Shown: positions 11,804 to 22,879 of the stretch, one piece after another
Numbering within the stretch: position 1 is the stretch's first letter
How the letters are laid out: every line of letters begins with the position of its first letter
Source: Volutella citrinella
Lineage: Eukaryota; Ascomycota; Sordariomycetes; Hypocreales; Nectriaceae
DNA: 64,000 nt
Assembly (NCBI GenBank): GCA_034401135.1
Contig: JAWZSP010000002.1
Coordinates: 3,534,001-3,598,000, forward strand
Reading direction: 5' to 3'
The notes under the pieces: model-generated
What the model saw: only the letters and a program-made list of their open reading frames with translations
The model's database searches: none
What the model was told of the DNA's origin: nothing
Translations under genes and position numbers: made by a program

Positions 11804-14286
11804 TCACCTTCGTCTGCCACCAGCCGGCTTGCCCCTGCTAGACCTTCCTCCTCTCGGCTTCCCTTTGGTTGGCTCGCCAGCCCCAGCCCCGGCCCCAGCC
11901 TTGTCATCATTCGTCTTGGCCATAGCCTTAGCCCTAGCTACGGCTTTCCCCTTGGCCTTCTCCCTCGCCTTTGTCTTCAGGTCTGCTTCCGAGTTCTTGC
12001 CTTTCCTCCACTCCTTACCTTCAGCTCGCAGTGCCTTGTTGTCAAGCTTCTTCTTGTCCTTGTTGCTGAGCTTCCCAGCACGCTTCTTCATTGAATCCTT
12101 GGGGCCGTTGAGTTCCTCCTTACCGGCCTGCTTGGATTGCTTCTTGTCATGTTCTGTCTCAAACCAAGTGCGCTTGGGTCGCGACTTGATCTCGGCCTCG
12201 TGCTCAATCAGGTTCTCGCCCTTCTTGACCTGCATCTCAACTTGAGCCATCTGCTTCTCTTCCTTCTCTTCCTTCATAATCTCCTCGATCTCATCTTCCA
12301 TCTCATCGATCTCGTCTTGCAACTTGTCGATTTCGGCTGCATCGAATTGGCGACTGATGATCTTGGCTCCTTGGGTCTTGCCTGCCTTCACGGCAGCCTT
12401 CACAACCTTCCGGTCGGGTTCAGCGGCCAGTGTAATAGCCGTACCCCTACGTCCAGCTCGAGCGGTTCGTCCAACTCTGTGAACGTAGATTTCCAACGAC
12501 TGAGGAGCTTCGTAGTTGATGACCGTGTCAACTCCCTTGATGTCCAGACCACGAGAGGCGAGATCTGTAGCCAATAAGTAGGGTACTTTCCCGTCTCGAA
12601 AATCCTCCACGCTCGCGATACGCTGTCTTGAACGTTAGTCATGGGCTCCATTGGCTTGTACTGGGAGGGGTAACTGACCTGTGTCTGGTTCATGCTGCCG
12701 TGAAGCTCGGCAGACGATAGGCCCAAAAGCCCAAAGATGATGCGCGCGCGATGAGCTTCCTTCTTTTGGCGAAAGAACACGATGACCCTTTCCCTGTAAA
12801 GGTTCTTACAAATGTGTGCCAAGTAGCCCATTCTCTTTTCCTCACGCCCTGGCCGTAGTCGAACAAACTCTTGCACCAGTGTGCTTACAGTCTTCTTTTG
12901 CGAGTCAACCATGACTCTGGCAGGCTTGTTGAGTCCGACTCGAATCAGCCGGTCTACAGTAGAGGTCATGGTAGCAGAGAACAGCATGGTCTGGCGAGAC
13001 TTTGGCAGAGTGGTGAGAATCTCGTTGAGCTCATCAGCGAAACCATCTTCAAGCATTCGATCTGCTTCGTCCAGGACCAAAATCTCCACAGTGTCGGTGC
13101 TGAAGCTCGCCGAGTTTCGCATGTGGTCAATGAATCGACCAGGGGTTGCTATGATGACATCCGGTCGCAGCCGTAGCTCGGCCTCTTGCATCTTGAGGCT
13201 AAGACCACCAACTGCGAGTGTGAACTTGATATCGGTGTGGGCGGCGAGCTTTGTCGCAACAGCGTGACATTGGATCGCCAATTCTCGAGTAGGAGTGAGA
13301 ATAACAACTCGAGTTGTAGGGACCTTCTTGGGTCGGTACAGGAGTCGCTCCAGAATAGGCACCACAAAGGCGCCCGTCTTTCCAGAACCTGTCACAGCAC
13401 CACCCACGAGATCCTTGCCCATCAGGGCAATGGGGATACTCTTGGACTGAATGGGGGTAGGCTTAGTGAAGCCAACAGTGGCCAAACCGCGGAGGATAGG
13501 TCGGGACAGAGACATCGCCTGGAACGAGGTCGCATCCGTCTTCTTTCCGGATTTTTGCGCTTCTTCGGGAGCGAAGAATTCCTTCCGCTTAGCCTCTTCC
13601 TCTGCATCTTCCTCGTCGTCGTCGTCGCTGCCATCGGAGACATCGTCTGGGTGGCCGGTAGGGGTAGCAACGGAGTCATTATCCGAGGCTGGCTCGTCGT
13701 CTTCCTCGTCTTCATTTTCCTCCCCCTCTTCCTCACTACCGTCCTGGTCCTCATTTCCGGATTCTTCGGCATCAGAATCGACATTCATGCCAAAGGCGTC
13801 ATCAGCGAGAACCTCGTCGTCGTCGTCGTCAAGGTCAACGTCCATGTCGTTCTCAATATCCTCGGGCTCAGCGGCCTCTTCAACATCCATTGCCTTGCCA
13901 TTCTTCTTCTCTCGGCGTCGGCGGATAATCTCATCGAGGTCGACGCCCTGTCTCTCAGCCTTCATGCTCTTCTTTGCGCCATCAAAGCCCCAACCCTCAA
14001 ACTCCTCGACAGCGCCATCGTCGGCATCTTCAGCTCCAAACTCGAATTCCGAGTCCATGGCACCATCGTCCTCATCGTTAAAGCCCCATATTCCCTCAGG
14101 GCCATCATCCTCCTCGCCCTCTGACCCGGCACTTCGCTTTCCCTTCTTGGCGGTTTTGCTGGTCTTGGCCTTCTTTTTGGGAGGTGCCACGGGAGCTTCC
14201 TCCTCCTCGAAAGCGATGTCGTCATTATCGGAGAGGGTATGGATGAAATCATCCTCAATTGGCTTCCGCTTGTGGGAGGGCGCCAT
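11804..14286 (-). CDS. DRS1: ATP-dependent DEAD-box RNA helicase DRS1
   Basis: Two exons on the minus strand, 14286-12679 and 12622-11804, separated by a 56-nt intron with a GACTAAC branch site. They give 808 residues. The N-terminal third is strongly acidic with Asp/Glu runs, as in nucleolar helicases. The helicase core contains the Q motif (TKPTPIQ), Walker A GSGKT at 300-304, PTRELA, TPGR, DEAD at 406-409, [13 protein letters not shown] and [11 protein letters not shown]. The C-terminus is a lysine/glutamate coiled coil with a basic tail. Family knowledge: Drs1 (human DDX27) acts in the nucleolus in pre-rRNA processing and 60S subunit assembly. The frame is open 31 codons upstream and includes an ATG, but the start at 14286 is preferred because MAPSHKRK begins the conserved N-terminus and has a good initiation context. 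Confidence 0.95.
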
Positions 14287-14902
14287 TTTGAATGCACTTG
14301 TTGTTGCCGGACACTGGCGACTGTCCTGGTTGTTCAAGTTTTGGCACGTCTCGATGGGTGGTGGGGCCTCCATCACCAAAGCATCTCGACTTTTTTTTCT
14401 GCCGTTTTCAAATTTTGGCGGTGAGAAGAGGTCCCTGGGACCGAGACGGCAAGGTGGGGCGTCAACACGTGATCATTTTAGCTCCCAACTTCCTGACGAC
14501 CAAGGATGGAAAGCGCGGGGCAGGGGACAATGGCAGGATGATGGTACGTACCGACCAGTAGTCCCAGGAGCAATTTGAGGGGAGGCAAAAGCGGGCGGAG
14601 AGTGGCGCTGTGGCAGTAACAATTTACCCCCCCACCACGGTTGATTGGGCGACTAAGCTGAGGTGTACCAAAACACCCATGGAATCAGCGCGAACAGTGG
14701 TTTAATTTCTCCAACCCGACACTCTCCTTTTGTCGCTTGCGCCATCTGCCTGTTCCTCCCCCTCAACAACTTCCCTCGATATTCTCGTCCTGCGCTGCCC
14801 AAAAGGCATCAGCCAACCTTTTCGCTTCTCACCCCTCGAGGCATCTCGCACACGTCTGTCTTTAGCCGATCTTTCCCAGAATCGCTTCACACATCATCCA
14901 AA
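14287..14902. other. Divergent promoter region between DRS1 and EB1
   Basis: About 615 bases shared by two divergently transcribed genes. The right half (about 14700-14890) is C/T-rich on the plus strand, typical of fungal core promoters and leaders, and runs into the EB1 start. No coding signal was recognised. Confidence 0.55.
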
Positions 14903-15846
14903 ATGGGCGAGTCAAGGTCCGTTGCGAGAACCCCAATCATATTGTACCAAAGCACCTACTGACATGACTTCCGCACTTTTAGGCAAGAGTTGATTCAGTG
15001 GCTTAACAGCCTCCTCCAGCTGAACATCACCAAAGTCGAGCAATGCGGTACTGGGTGAGTCGTTGCCCTCTGCCCCGCCTCTCCCCGTTCCTCCGTCGTC
15101 GTCATCGCGAGCCAACATCACAACGCCTAACACGTTCCAGTGCCGCTCTCTGCCAGGTTTTCGACAGCATCTACATGGATGTCCCCATGTCCAAGGTCAA
15201 GTTCAATGTGAACTCGGAGTACCTCTACATTCAGAACTACAAGGTTCTCCAAAGTAGGTTGACTTTGTTATGGTCCCCCACTCTCGGCCCGTGCCTAAAG
15301 TTTTGCTAACCCGGTTCTCCAGACACCTTCACCAAGCACCAGATTGACAAGCCCATCCCTGTGGCGTCGCTCGTCAAATGCAAGATGCAGGACAACCTCG
15401 AGTTCCTGCAGTGGACCAAGAAGTTCTGGGACCTCAACTTTCCTGACCACGACTACGACGCCGTTGCTCGACGAAAGGGCGCCCCTTTGAACCCCAGTGC
15501 CGCTGCTCCTCGGCCGGCTGCCACCTCCACTGCCCGCCGAGGAGGCACCACCCCCAGCGGTGGTCCCCGTGTCGGCAAGGTCGCTGGTCCCGGAACTGCG
15601 GCCCTTCAGCAGGAGAATGCGACTCTCAAGGAGACAGTTGTCGGCCTTGAGCGTGAACGGGATTTCTACTTCAGCAAGTTGCGAGACATCGAGTTGCTGA
15701 TCCAGCAAGCTGTTGAGGATGATCCCGAGCTCGAGAAGCAGGAAGACGGCCTTGTGAAGCAGATCCAGGCAATCTTGTACTCGACAGAGGAGGGTTTCGA
15801 GATCCCTGCCGAGGGCGAGGCCCTGGATGATCAGGAGACCTTTTAA
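14903..15846 (+). CDS. EB1: EB1/RP-family microtubule plus-end-binding protein
   Basis: Four exons, 14903-14916, 14983-15054, 15141-15253 and 15323-15846, join in frame to 240 residues. The first exon codes only for MGES plus two bases of the next codon. Intron lengths are 66, 86 and 69 nt. The N-terminus (about 1-105) is a calponin-homology domain with the EB1 signatures LNITKVEQCGTGA, QVFDSIYMDVP and VKCKMQDNLEFLQW. A Ser/Pro/Gly-rich basic linker follows, then the EB1 C-terminal coiled-coil dimerisation motif (about 165-230) with RDFYFSKLRDIE. Orthologs are budding yeast BIM1, fission yeast mal3 and Aspergillus ebaA. The protein tracks growing microtubule ends and recruits partners through its C-terminal coil. 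The tail ends in DDQETF, which lacks the EEY/F motif of animal EB1. Confidence 0.96.
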
Positions 15847-17355
15847 GTGTGTAAAGCGGCATCTGTAATTGAGATGTAATGAACGTGACCATGAGTGTTT
15901 GTTGGAGACAAGAGTGTCCTTTCTGGGTTGAGGCAAAACGGCATCTGGTTTGGAGTTGAGGCCTCGGACTTGGGGACTACATTGCACAGCCGGGCAATAG
16001 CTGGCACTAGAAGCGAGCGTTCCCGCAGAGACTACCGCGCTCTGAATGCGATTCAAATGATCGGCAGCAATTGGCTTATGCTCTCGAGTTTTCTAGATTG
16101 TTGCCAAATTAACCTTGTTCAAAGACATTTGAGGCGCAATCCTTTCTGTGCCATCGTATGCAGCTTCTCCTCGCATTCATTTAGCTGTTGTGTACGCGTT
16201 CGTTCGTCTGTCAAAGCAAGACTCTCTCCAAAGTGCCTCTGTCAACGCATGCGAATGATCCATAGTAACACCAGGTCATTCATTTCCCAGCAGGCTTTCC
16301 CTGTTGTCAGGCATATACGCAGTTACGTTGTGCCTGCATATGCCAGCTAATCGTTATCATTACAGTCGCCAGCTGCGAAAGCAGCCCTGCCAACGTGACA
16401 CGCATGCCGGGATATCCCAACTTCGTATGACACTAGCCTGACGCTCTCATGCATAATATCAGCAGAATTTGCCTAAACTTGATTGAATCGGGCACTTCGA
16501 GCAGCTGCAAAATACATAAGATTTGAGAAAACACAACCATGGCGTTGCAGCGAGATTGAATTGCAAACAGCGAGTCGGTGCGAACTGCCAGCAGTTGCAT
16601 GAAGAGTCGGCGTTGATCTAAGACAGTGCCTGATTCATTCAGCCGTTCGACACCAACTTCTTAGGCCATTCATATGCATAGCTCATTCGAATTGTAAGGA
16701 GAGAAAATAGAAGCCTAAAGCGTTCATTCAGGCATCAGGATAAGCAATCCTTAACCCTATCGCACCATTCACACTTCGCCGCCAGTGAGCACAGGCACCT
16801 ACCCATCTATTGACTTCATGCCGCCCGCCAGTTACATCGGGGAGCCTAGAGGAATAGTGTAGGACATGTAGGTGCCGGCGAAGCCCGTAGATGACGCTCG
16901 GCTAGGGAGGTGGTCACACGACGCCGCCTTACACGGCCATGACCACGACGGCAGCCAACGACATTGCGTAGGCGCACGCAAACCAGTGCCAGTCCCATGG
17001 GTTGCTTCCGTTCCAGTCTAGTGGCCCTTTGAAGCTCTGGGATCGGTAGTGGCAACCTGGAACCACCCAAAACAAGCCTCAGCCGCCAAGGTTGCATGTG
17101 ACGCTAGCTGTGTCTGGCACATCACTGGCCGAATACGTCAGGCACCACAGACTCCATGACCCAACAACGCCATGACGCCCGCCGTCTTCGTTTCTGCTCC
17201 CCTCGCACCCAAGTCCTCCATCCCAACTTGAAGCGCCGTTTCATTTCAACCCGCCCCGGCCATCTAATTCTGACTACCACATCATTCATTGACGCATAGG
17301 CCCCGTGTTGCCCGCATCGCGCCCAACCCGTGTTCAAACCCAGGGAATATTCGCC
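15847..17355. other. Intergenic region between EB1 and VAM7
   Basis: About 1.5 kb with no recognisable gene. It was scanned for tRNA B-box, 5S and snRNA signatures and none was found. The longest frame (about 150 codons near 15.9-16.35 kb) starts at a non-ATG codon and has no motif. The last 150 bases are a C-rich leader for VAM7. Confidence 0.5.
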
Positions 17356-18438
17356 ATGGGTCCGCCCCCCGAAATCGCCATCCCGTCGACCAGCGTCTCC
17401 GACGAAGGCTCTAGCAAGCCGTATACCCTTTACAACATTACCTTACGACTTCCACTCCGATCCTTCGTCATTCAGAAGAGATACTCCGACTTCACCGCCC
17501 TCCACCAGACCCTCGTCCAACTCGTCGGCACTGCCCCTCCGGAGCCGCTTCCTGGCAAACACTGGCTCAAGTCGACCGTCAACTCTCTCGAGCTTACACG
17601 AGATCGCCAGGTTGGATTGGAGAAGTATCTACGAGCGATAGGAGAATCTCCCGATCGACGATGGCGCGACACCTCTGCTTGGAGAGCGTTCCTCAATCTG
17701 CCCAGCTCAAGTGCCACAAATTCTGCCGTGTCTGCAGGAGGCAGAGTGAGAAGCGCAGCAGCTGGGGCAGCAGACCCCGGAACATGGTTGGACATTCATC
17801 GAGACCTCAAGCAGTGCCTCCATGAAGCAAGACAATCCTTGTCGCGGAGGGATGCAGCAACTGAGAGTAACAACACTACCTCGGCCGCTGAGGCTGCGGC
17901 CGCTGCTAAGCGAGTCCTCGTCAAGGGAGGGACTCTGATCGCGACTCTTGAGGACGGTCTTAAGAAGATTCAGGAGTCCAACCGGCTAGGGGAGGGCGAG
18001 CTGCGACGCCGTCGTGATCTAGTGGCGCACGCACGAGCCGAGCGCGATGGGCTAGACAAGTTATCGGCCAGCATGCCCAGCTCCTCGCTTTCTATGCGCG
18101 GGGGCATTGCCCAAGCACCGTCATCCATTTCGGATCGGGCGACTCTCCTGAGAGGAAGCAAGCCCGGAGGCCGCGTATTGGGTGCGCCGTTGCCCGAGAC
18201 GGACAAGACACGGGAGCTGGGCAATGAGGGGGTATTGCTGCTGCAAAAGCAAGAAATGGAGGCACAGGATCAGCAGGTTGAGCAACTGGCCGCCATCATC
18301 CGTCGACAAAGGGAGATGGGCTTGAAGATCAACGAAGAGGTGGACCGACAGACGGAGATGCTCGACATGGTGGACGAGGACGCGACCCGGCTGCAAGCCA
18401 AGGTCAAGGTGGCCAACAACCGTATCAGGAAGATGTGA
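17356..18438 (+). CDS. VAM7: PX-domain Qc-SNARE VAM7
   Basis: A single exon of 360 residues. The start at 17356 lies in a strong GCCATGG context and matches the family N-terminus; the upstream frame continues without an ATG. A PX domain occupies about residues 5-110 with the RYSDF core (42-46) that contributes to PI3P binding and a Pro-rich PPEPLPGK loop. A long helical middle segment leads to a C-terminal t-SNARE heptad region (about 297-360), with DRQTEML supplying the central glutamine layer. There is no transmembrane anchor, as expected. Family knowledge: Vam7 is recruited by its PX domain to vacuolar PI3P and forms SNARE complexes with Vam3, Vti1 and Nyv1 for vacuole fusion under HOPS control. 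Confidence 0.93.
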   Translation: MGPPPEIAIPSTSVSDEGSSKPYTLYNITLRLPLRSFVIQKRYSDFTALHQTLVQLVGTAPPEPLPGKHWLKSTVNSLELTRDRQVGLEKYLRAIGESPDRRWRDTSAWRAFLNLPSSSATNSAVSAGGRVRSAAAGAADPGTWLDIHRDLKQCLHEARQSLSRRDAATESNNTTSAAEAAAAAKRVLVKGGTLIATLEDGLKKIQESNRLGEGELRRRRDLVAHARAERDGLDKLSASMPSSSLSMRGGIAQAPSSISDRATLLRGSKPGGRVLGAPLPETDKTRELGNEGVLLLQKQEMEAQDQQVEQLAAIIRRQREMGLKINEEVDRQTEMLDMVDEDATRLQAKVKVANNRIRKM

Positions 18439-21400
18439 CTGCTGCTGGTGGCGGTGCTGGTGCAAGTAATTCTCTTCGCGGTCAAAGTCATGGTTTGGTG
18501 GCAGTGGACTGTCCGCATGATGCTGGACGGTCTGACGTGGGTGAGCAACATGGTCACGTACATCTTGCATCCCAGGTGTTAGTTCGGTTGGCAACTTCGG
18601 GGCTTGCTGTTGGGAGCGGCGTCCTGGGCATTTTGTGAGCTTCTAGAGCGGGTTTGGTATCGGCGCCTTGGGCACTTTTTGTGAAATTCTACAACGGATT
18701 CATGCGCGCGGCCTACGAGGCGGGATAGCGTATAAGTAATGCATGGCCCTTTGACCCATGGCTCATTCCGCCCAATGTACCCGAACCAAGTTGTTTGTGA
18801 TGGAGCAATTGTCATGACGGCGAAGCCTACTGGAGACTCCGAGCGCCGTAGCGAACTACTAGTCTGGACGTAGACACTGCAACAGGTGTGGGTTCCGGAG
18901 GATGAATGTTTCCTTTGGACGGATGACGAGATCACTGACGTGCTGATGCGACCCAGCTGAATCTTGATGGCGGGCAATTAAGCAGATGAGACTAAGAACT
19001 TTACCAGAGCGCTGGTAACAACTTATGATGGATCCGTCCTGTCTTGCGGTGTACACACATTTACATACCTTCACATTGCCGCAGTACCCATCAAGCATGG
19101 CACCCTGAGCCTCGACTAGCGGGGCCCGTCCCGGTCCGTCCCATGTCCCTCGCGTAGGCAGACAGCGTTGGTGCCAGCGTGATGGTGTCGTACGCCCCCA
19201 AACACCTTATTTACCGCAATACGCGACAACGCTTTCTCCCAGGGCTGAGTGAGCGGCAAGTCTTGGACGAGGGGGTACTTGTTCAGTACTCCCATGTCTA
19301 CGGAGTATTATCCGCAGGTCGAGTTGTGATGGTAATTAACCCTGTCCCACGTCACATCGCCAACGGTCCTCGCGGCACCCATGCCCATCAGGAAGAAGAC
19401 CCAGGCGGGCGGCAAGGCGCTGTGGTGCGTCAATGACCATGAAATTAGAGACTGTTACGCACTGGCCCATGGCCGTGGTTCTGTGTCTGGTTTCTGTTCT
19501 GTCCTGCGGCAATATGCCTTACCCTTACGCAAGTAGCCGTCTTCGTCGATGCTTCAGAAAGATTCGTGCCTCAGACAATATGGGCACCTGCGAGGTACAT
19601 TGGCGAGACTCCTGTGGCAATGCTCACCCCGAAGAGGCTACGTCACTAGCCGAGCCATAGGCCCAGCGACTTGCGCCGTCGATCATGGCGGCTCCACCAG
19701 AGCTCCTGGGTAGCGAGCTACGGTTGCTCGGCAACGAAGCCTGCAGAGCCACAGGGACGCCTGGTTACTCTCTGACAGTCTGGGCAGCGCGCGAACCGAC
19801 TGGTCCCCACGCATTGGTATGATCGCCCGGTGTGGCAACGTGTGACAACCTCATGCATTTGAGGACCGACCCATTGGAGGCGGTTGTGCCACGATGCTTG
19901 TTCGAGGCCGGGACTTTTTTCTGCTCACAAAACAAGAAAACCGCAGTTGTTGTTGTGCTGGGTGTTGACTCCGCGCGAAAAATTGAGGCTGGGCGACTGA
20001 GACGCGCCGAGATTCGCTGACTGCATGGCTCGCCGTCGACGAACCTGCACCCACGTTGCCGTGCTGCTTTTAGTTGCGTACATCCTGTGCGTCTGACGAC
20101 TTCCTCCCAGTGACGGGAGCAAGCCTCACCGCTCGGGTTTCTGCAATTGTGTCGTTGACAGAAGCCCCAATCTCGAGAGAAGAGAATCATGACCCAATCC
20201 CGTTGCCTAGGCAGGCCGCCTCCCATGTGCTGTGCTGTAATGGAGGGGCGGGCGACATCAAGGGTGCTTGTCGGTTAAGCGACCCAGGCTGGCCAGGCCA
20301 ATGGCATCAGTTTCAGCACTCGAGCTCCTTGGGAGAACTCAGACAGCCAGCAAACGGGGGGGGGGGGGGGGGGGGGGTTTCGAGGTCAGGCGGCAGGCCT
20401 CACCAGCCATGTCTTTACATGGGTCAGATTCGACTCGGTGTTAGTTGCTCGGCAATCGACAGGACAGAAGAAACGATCCAGTCTGGAAATGTTCTACCTC
20501 AGCAAGACGTGGTCAACTCCCTCCTCCGGCAGGGTTGGTCTTCCAAGTTGAAGGTCACTTTTCTAACTTACCGCACCACGGGTATTGGAAAACCGCTGTC
20601 GACCTCACAAACTCCTGGTCATGTTGAGGGTATTCATAATGACAAACCCCCGCTCCAGGGGGGTTACATCCCTTCGCGTTGTTGACATGTCAACGTGTGC
20701 CAGCCTAGCGCCAGGAGCTGTGAGCACATTGTGGCGCGCGGCACGTCGACGAACAGCGCGAGGGAGATCGTCACGACAATGCAGACTTCAGACAGACGAC
20801 CTTTGCGTCATGGACTTCGGTCACCAAACTCCAGCTCTGTGTGCTAAGAGATCGACAAGCGGGGGATGCAAGATGTCACGGTGATGGAGTTCGTGGTGGA
20901 GTGAGAGACGCAGGACATAGCAGGTCCCTGGGACAGCCTGGGCAGGTTCGCCAGAAGGGACGAGCTCTGAGAAAAATTGGCGTAAATTGCTTCTGGGACG
21001 ACATGTGCGTTACCACCGTTGCGTCTGTACTCAGGGTCCTGTCAGTGCGCTTACGTTGTCGTGTGCGTGGCGGGGACGGGTAGAGGCGCAGGGGGGGTTG
21101 GGTTGCTGCAACATGCTGAGGGAGAAGAAAGAACCTGGTGGAACATGGGCTGACAGGGTGGACCTAGCTGGCGAGGGTCAGCCTAGGAGCTCCGTCTGGA
21201 GTCGACGGAGGAGAGGAAATGAGGACGCTGGCGGAAGAATGAATGGGCTGATTCCTGGTGAAATGGTCGCCGCTGGATGAAAGGAAAGGCTGGTCGGACC
21301 TGCCATGGATATCTTGGGGGTCAATTGTTCGATTCGGATGAAGCGGGAGAATAGGAGATGGCCACGCAAGAGGACCGCGTATCAGAGATCGGTGGACACA

Positions 21401-22879
21401 TGGGGCCATGGTCGTCGATACTCGCCATCTCAACGGGCAGCCGCCACCCGCCAAGTGAATCACAACCATGAATTGTGCCTCCAATCACGAAAGTCATATC
21501 ATATGTGATGATTCCTGTCATTTGTTGAAGCCGCTTCCCGCCCGCATCACACTGCAACGGTGTCGGCATTGGAACCTGGTTCCCTGCCAGCGCCGTCGTC
21601 CGTTGCTGCGCGAGCCCCCCGTTCGAGGATATTGGATGGCTCCCCACGGTGCCCCGTAGGCTGTCGCCGAGGCGCCATGACTGGCCATCAGGCGTGAAAA
21701 GTCTCGTCGCAGTCGCCCGGGATGCTTCCCTCGTGCTCCCTCAGCAAGTCGTTGGCGCAGAGCAACTCCTGGCTGACCACTCGCGGCATGACCACCACCT
21801 GAGCCACGGTGGGGCGCCGCCAACCGCTAGAGACCACCAAGACCGCCCCAGACGGTCCCACCCGGCTCCATATGAATGGCCTTGTAGGGGCCGCCCGCGC
21901 TAGCTTCAGTTGAGTCCAGGCATGGTCAATGAAGCCTGCGCGAACAGCTTAGGGGACGAGCCGCTGCGAATTAGCATCGCCAGGACCCCTGGGCCCCCAC
22001 AGCGAAAGGAGGTACCCACGAGGTACTAGCAGGAATCCCTGCCCGCACCGCCCAGCCCCCTAGCAAGACGGTCAACCCGTCAACCCGTCCCGCCCGCAGT
22101 GGCCTTTCCCAAACGACCTGAAAGTAAACAACCTGGCTCCCCAGCCCACACCAGAGGGCGTCTGCAGTGCCTGACCTCACCCCTAGCAGTGGCTGCCAGG
22201 CCTGTTCACCCCCGTTGGCACCCATCATCGTAGCTCCTCAGCCAGCTCTTGCCTCCTCAGCCTCTTGTCTCCTACCTCCCGTCTGCTCTCGCCGTTCCGT
22301 CAAATCTCCACCCTGAGCTGGCGCCTGCGCTTTTTTTCCCACCGAACGCCTTTCCTTCCCTCTCTCCTCCACCCTCAATATCCTTGTCCCTTAGCATCTC
22401 AAGACTAACTGACGCAAAATTTCCCTCCAACACCTCCCAGCGTTTGAGCAGTGTTGTCGACATCGACTTCGATTTCAGTTCGGGGCCGTCTTTTTTCTTG
22501 GTTTTGCATAGCCCAGCATTGGTTCCGTTGCTTCGTGTTGCTGTTGTCGAAGGTTGCTTTCCCGCCACCCCGGATTTCCACTTGCGTAAGTCTTGTCCAA
22601 CGCCAAATCCCCCAGACCCTGAGGACACGAGGCCGGGGAGCATCACTGCAGCTCGTCGACTGAGCACGACGCTTCTGTTCCTGGCAGACACCGTGGCCAC
22701 GGCCCGGGCATGGGTCAAGCAGTCTGCTAACTGCCCACAGTTTCGCTCTGAAAACTGAACTGCCTTGATGGCTCCTCCAAGATCACCCTGACCACGCGAT
22801 TCCGCCCCCATACGACCACCATCAACACCGACGACATCCGGCGAGACTCGATACCGCCCACTCGTGCTGAGTGGCCACA
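18439..22879. other. 4.4 kb gene-poor spacer with poly-G tract and long leader
   Basis: No supported gene on either strand across 4.4 kb. The open frames present (up to about 200 codons at 20.07-20.69 kb) start at non-ATG codons or lack any motif and overlap in several frames. The segment contains a 22-base G homopolymer at 20356-20377. From about 22250 the plus strand becomes C/T-rich and reads as promoter and leader of the next gene. A likely leader intron runs 22586-22740 (GTAAGT donor, CTAAC branch, CCCACAG acceptor). Confidence 0.5.
20356..20377. repeat. 22-base G homopolymer
   Basis: An uninterrupted run of 22 G on the plus strand inside the 18.4-22.9 kb spacer. Such runs are prone to length variation and to sequencing error, and could form a G-quadruplex. 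No gene overlaps it. Confidence 0.95.

Noticed and set aside
14287..14379. 31-residue N-terminal extension of DRS1
   Set aside because: The extension begins at a non-ATG codon, with one ATG two codons on, and is not protein-like, while MAPSHKRK at 14286 is the typical start.
13451..14578. 375-codon Ser-rich frame on the plus strand
   Set aside because: It is antisense to the acidic repeats of DRS1, whose Asp/Glu codons read as Ser-rich on the other strand.
17305..17355. N-terminal extension of VAM7
   Set aside because: The upstream part of the frame lacks an ATG, and the ATG at 17356 matches the family start with a strong context.
20074..20685. About 200-codon plus-strand frame crossing the poly-G run
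   Set aside because: It has a non-ATG start, no motif, and a poly-Gly stretch created by the G homopolymer.
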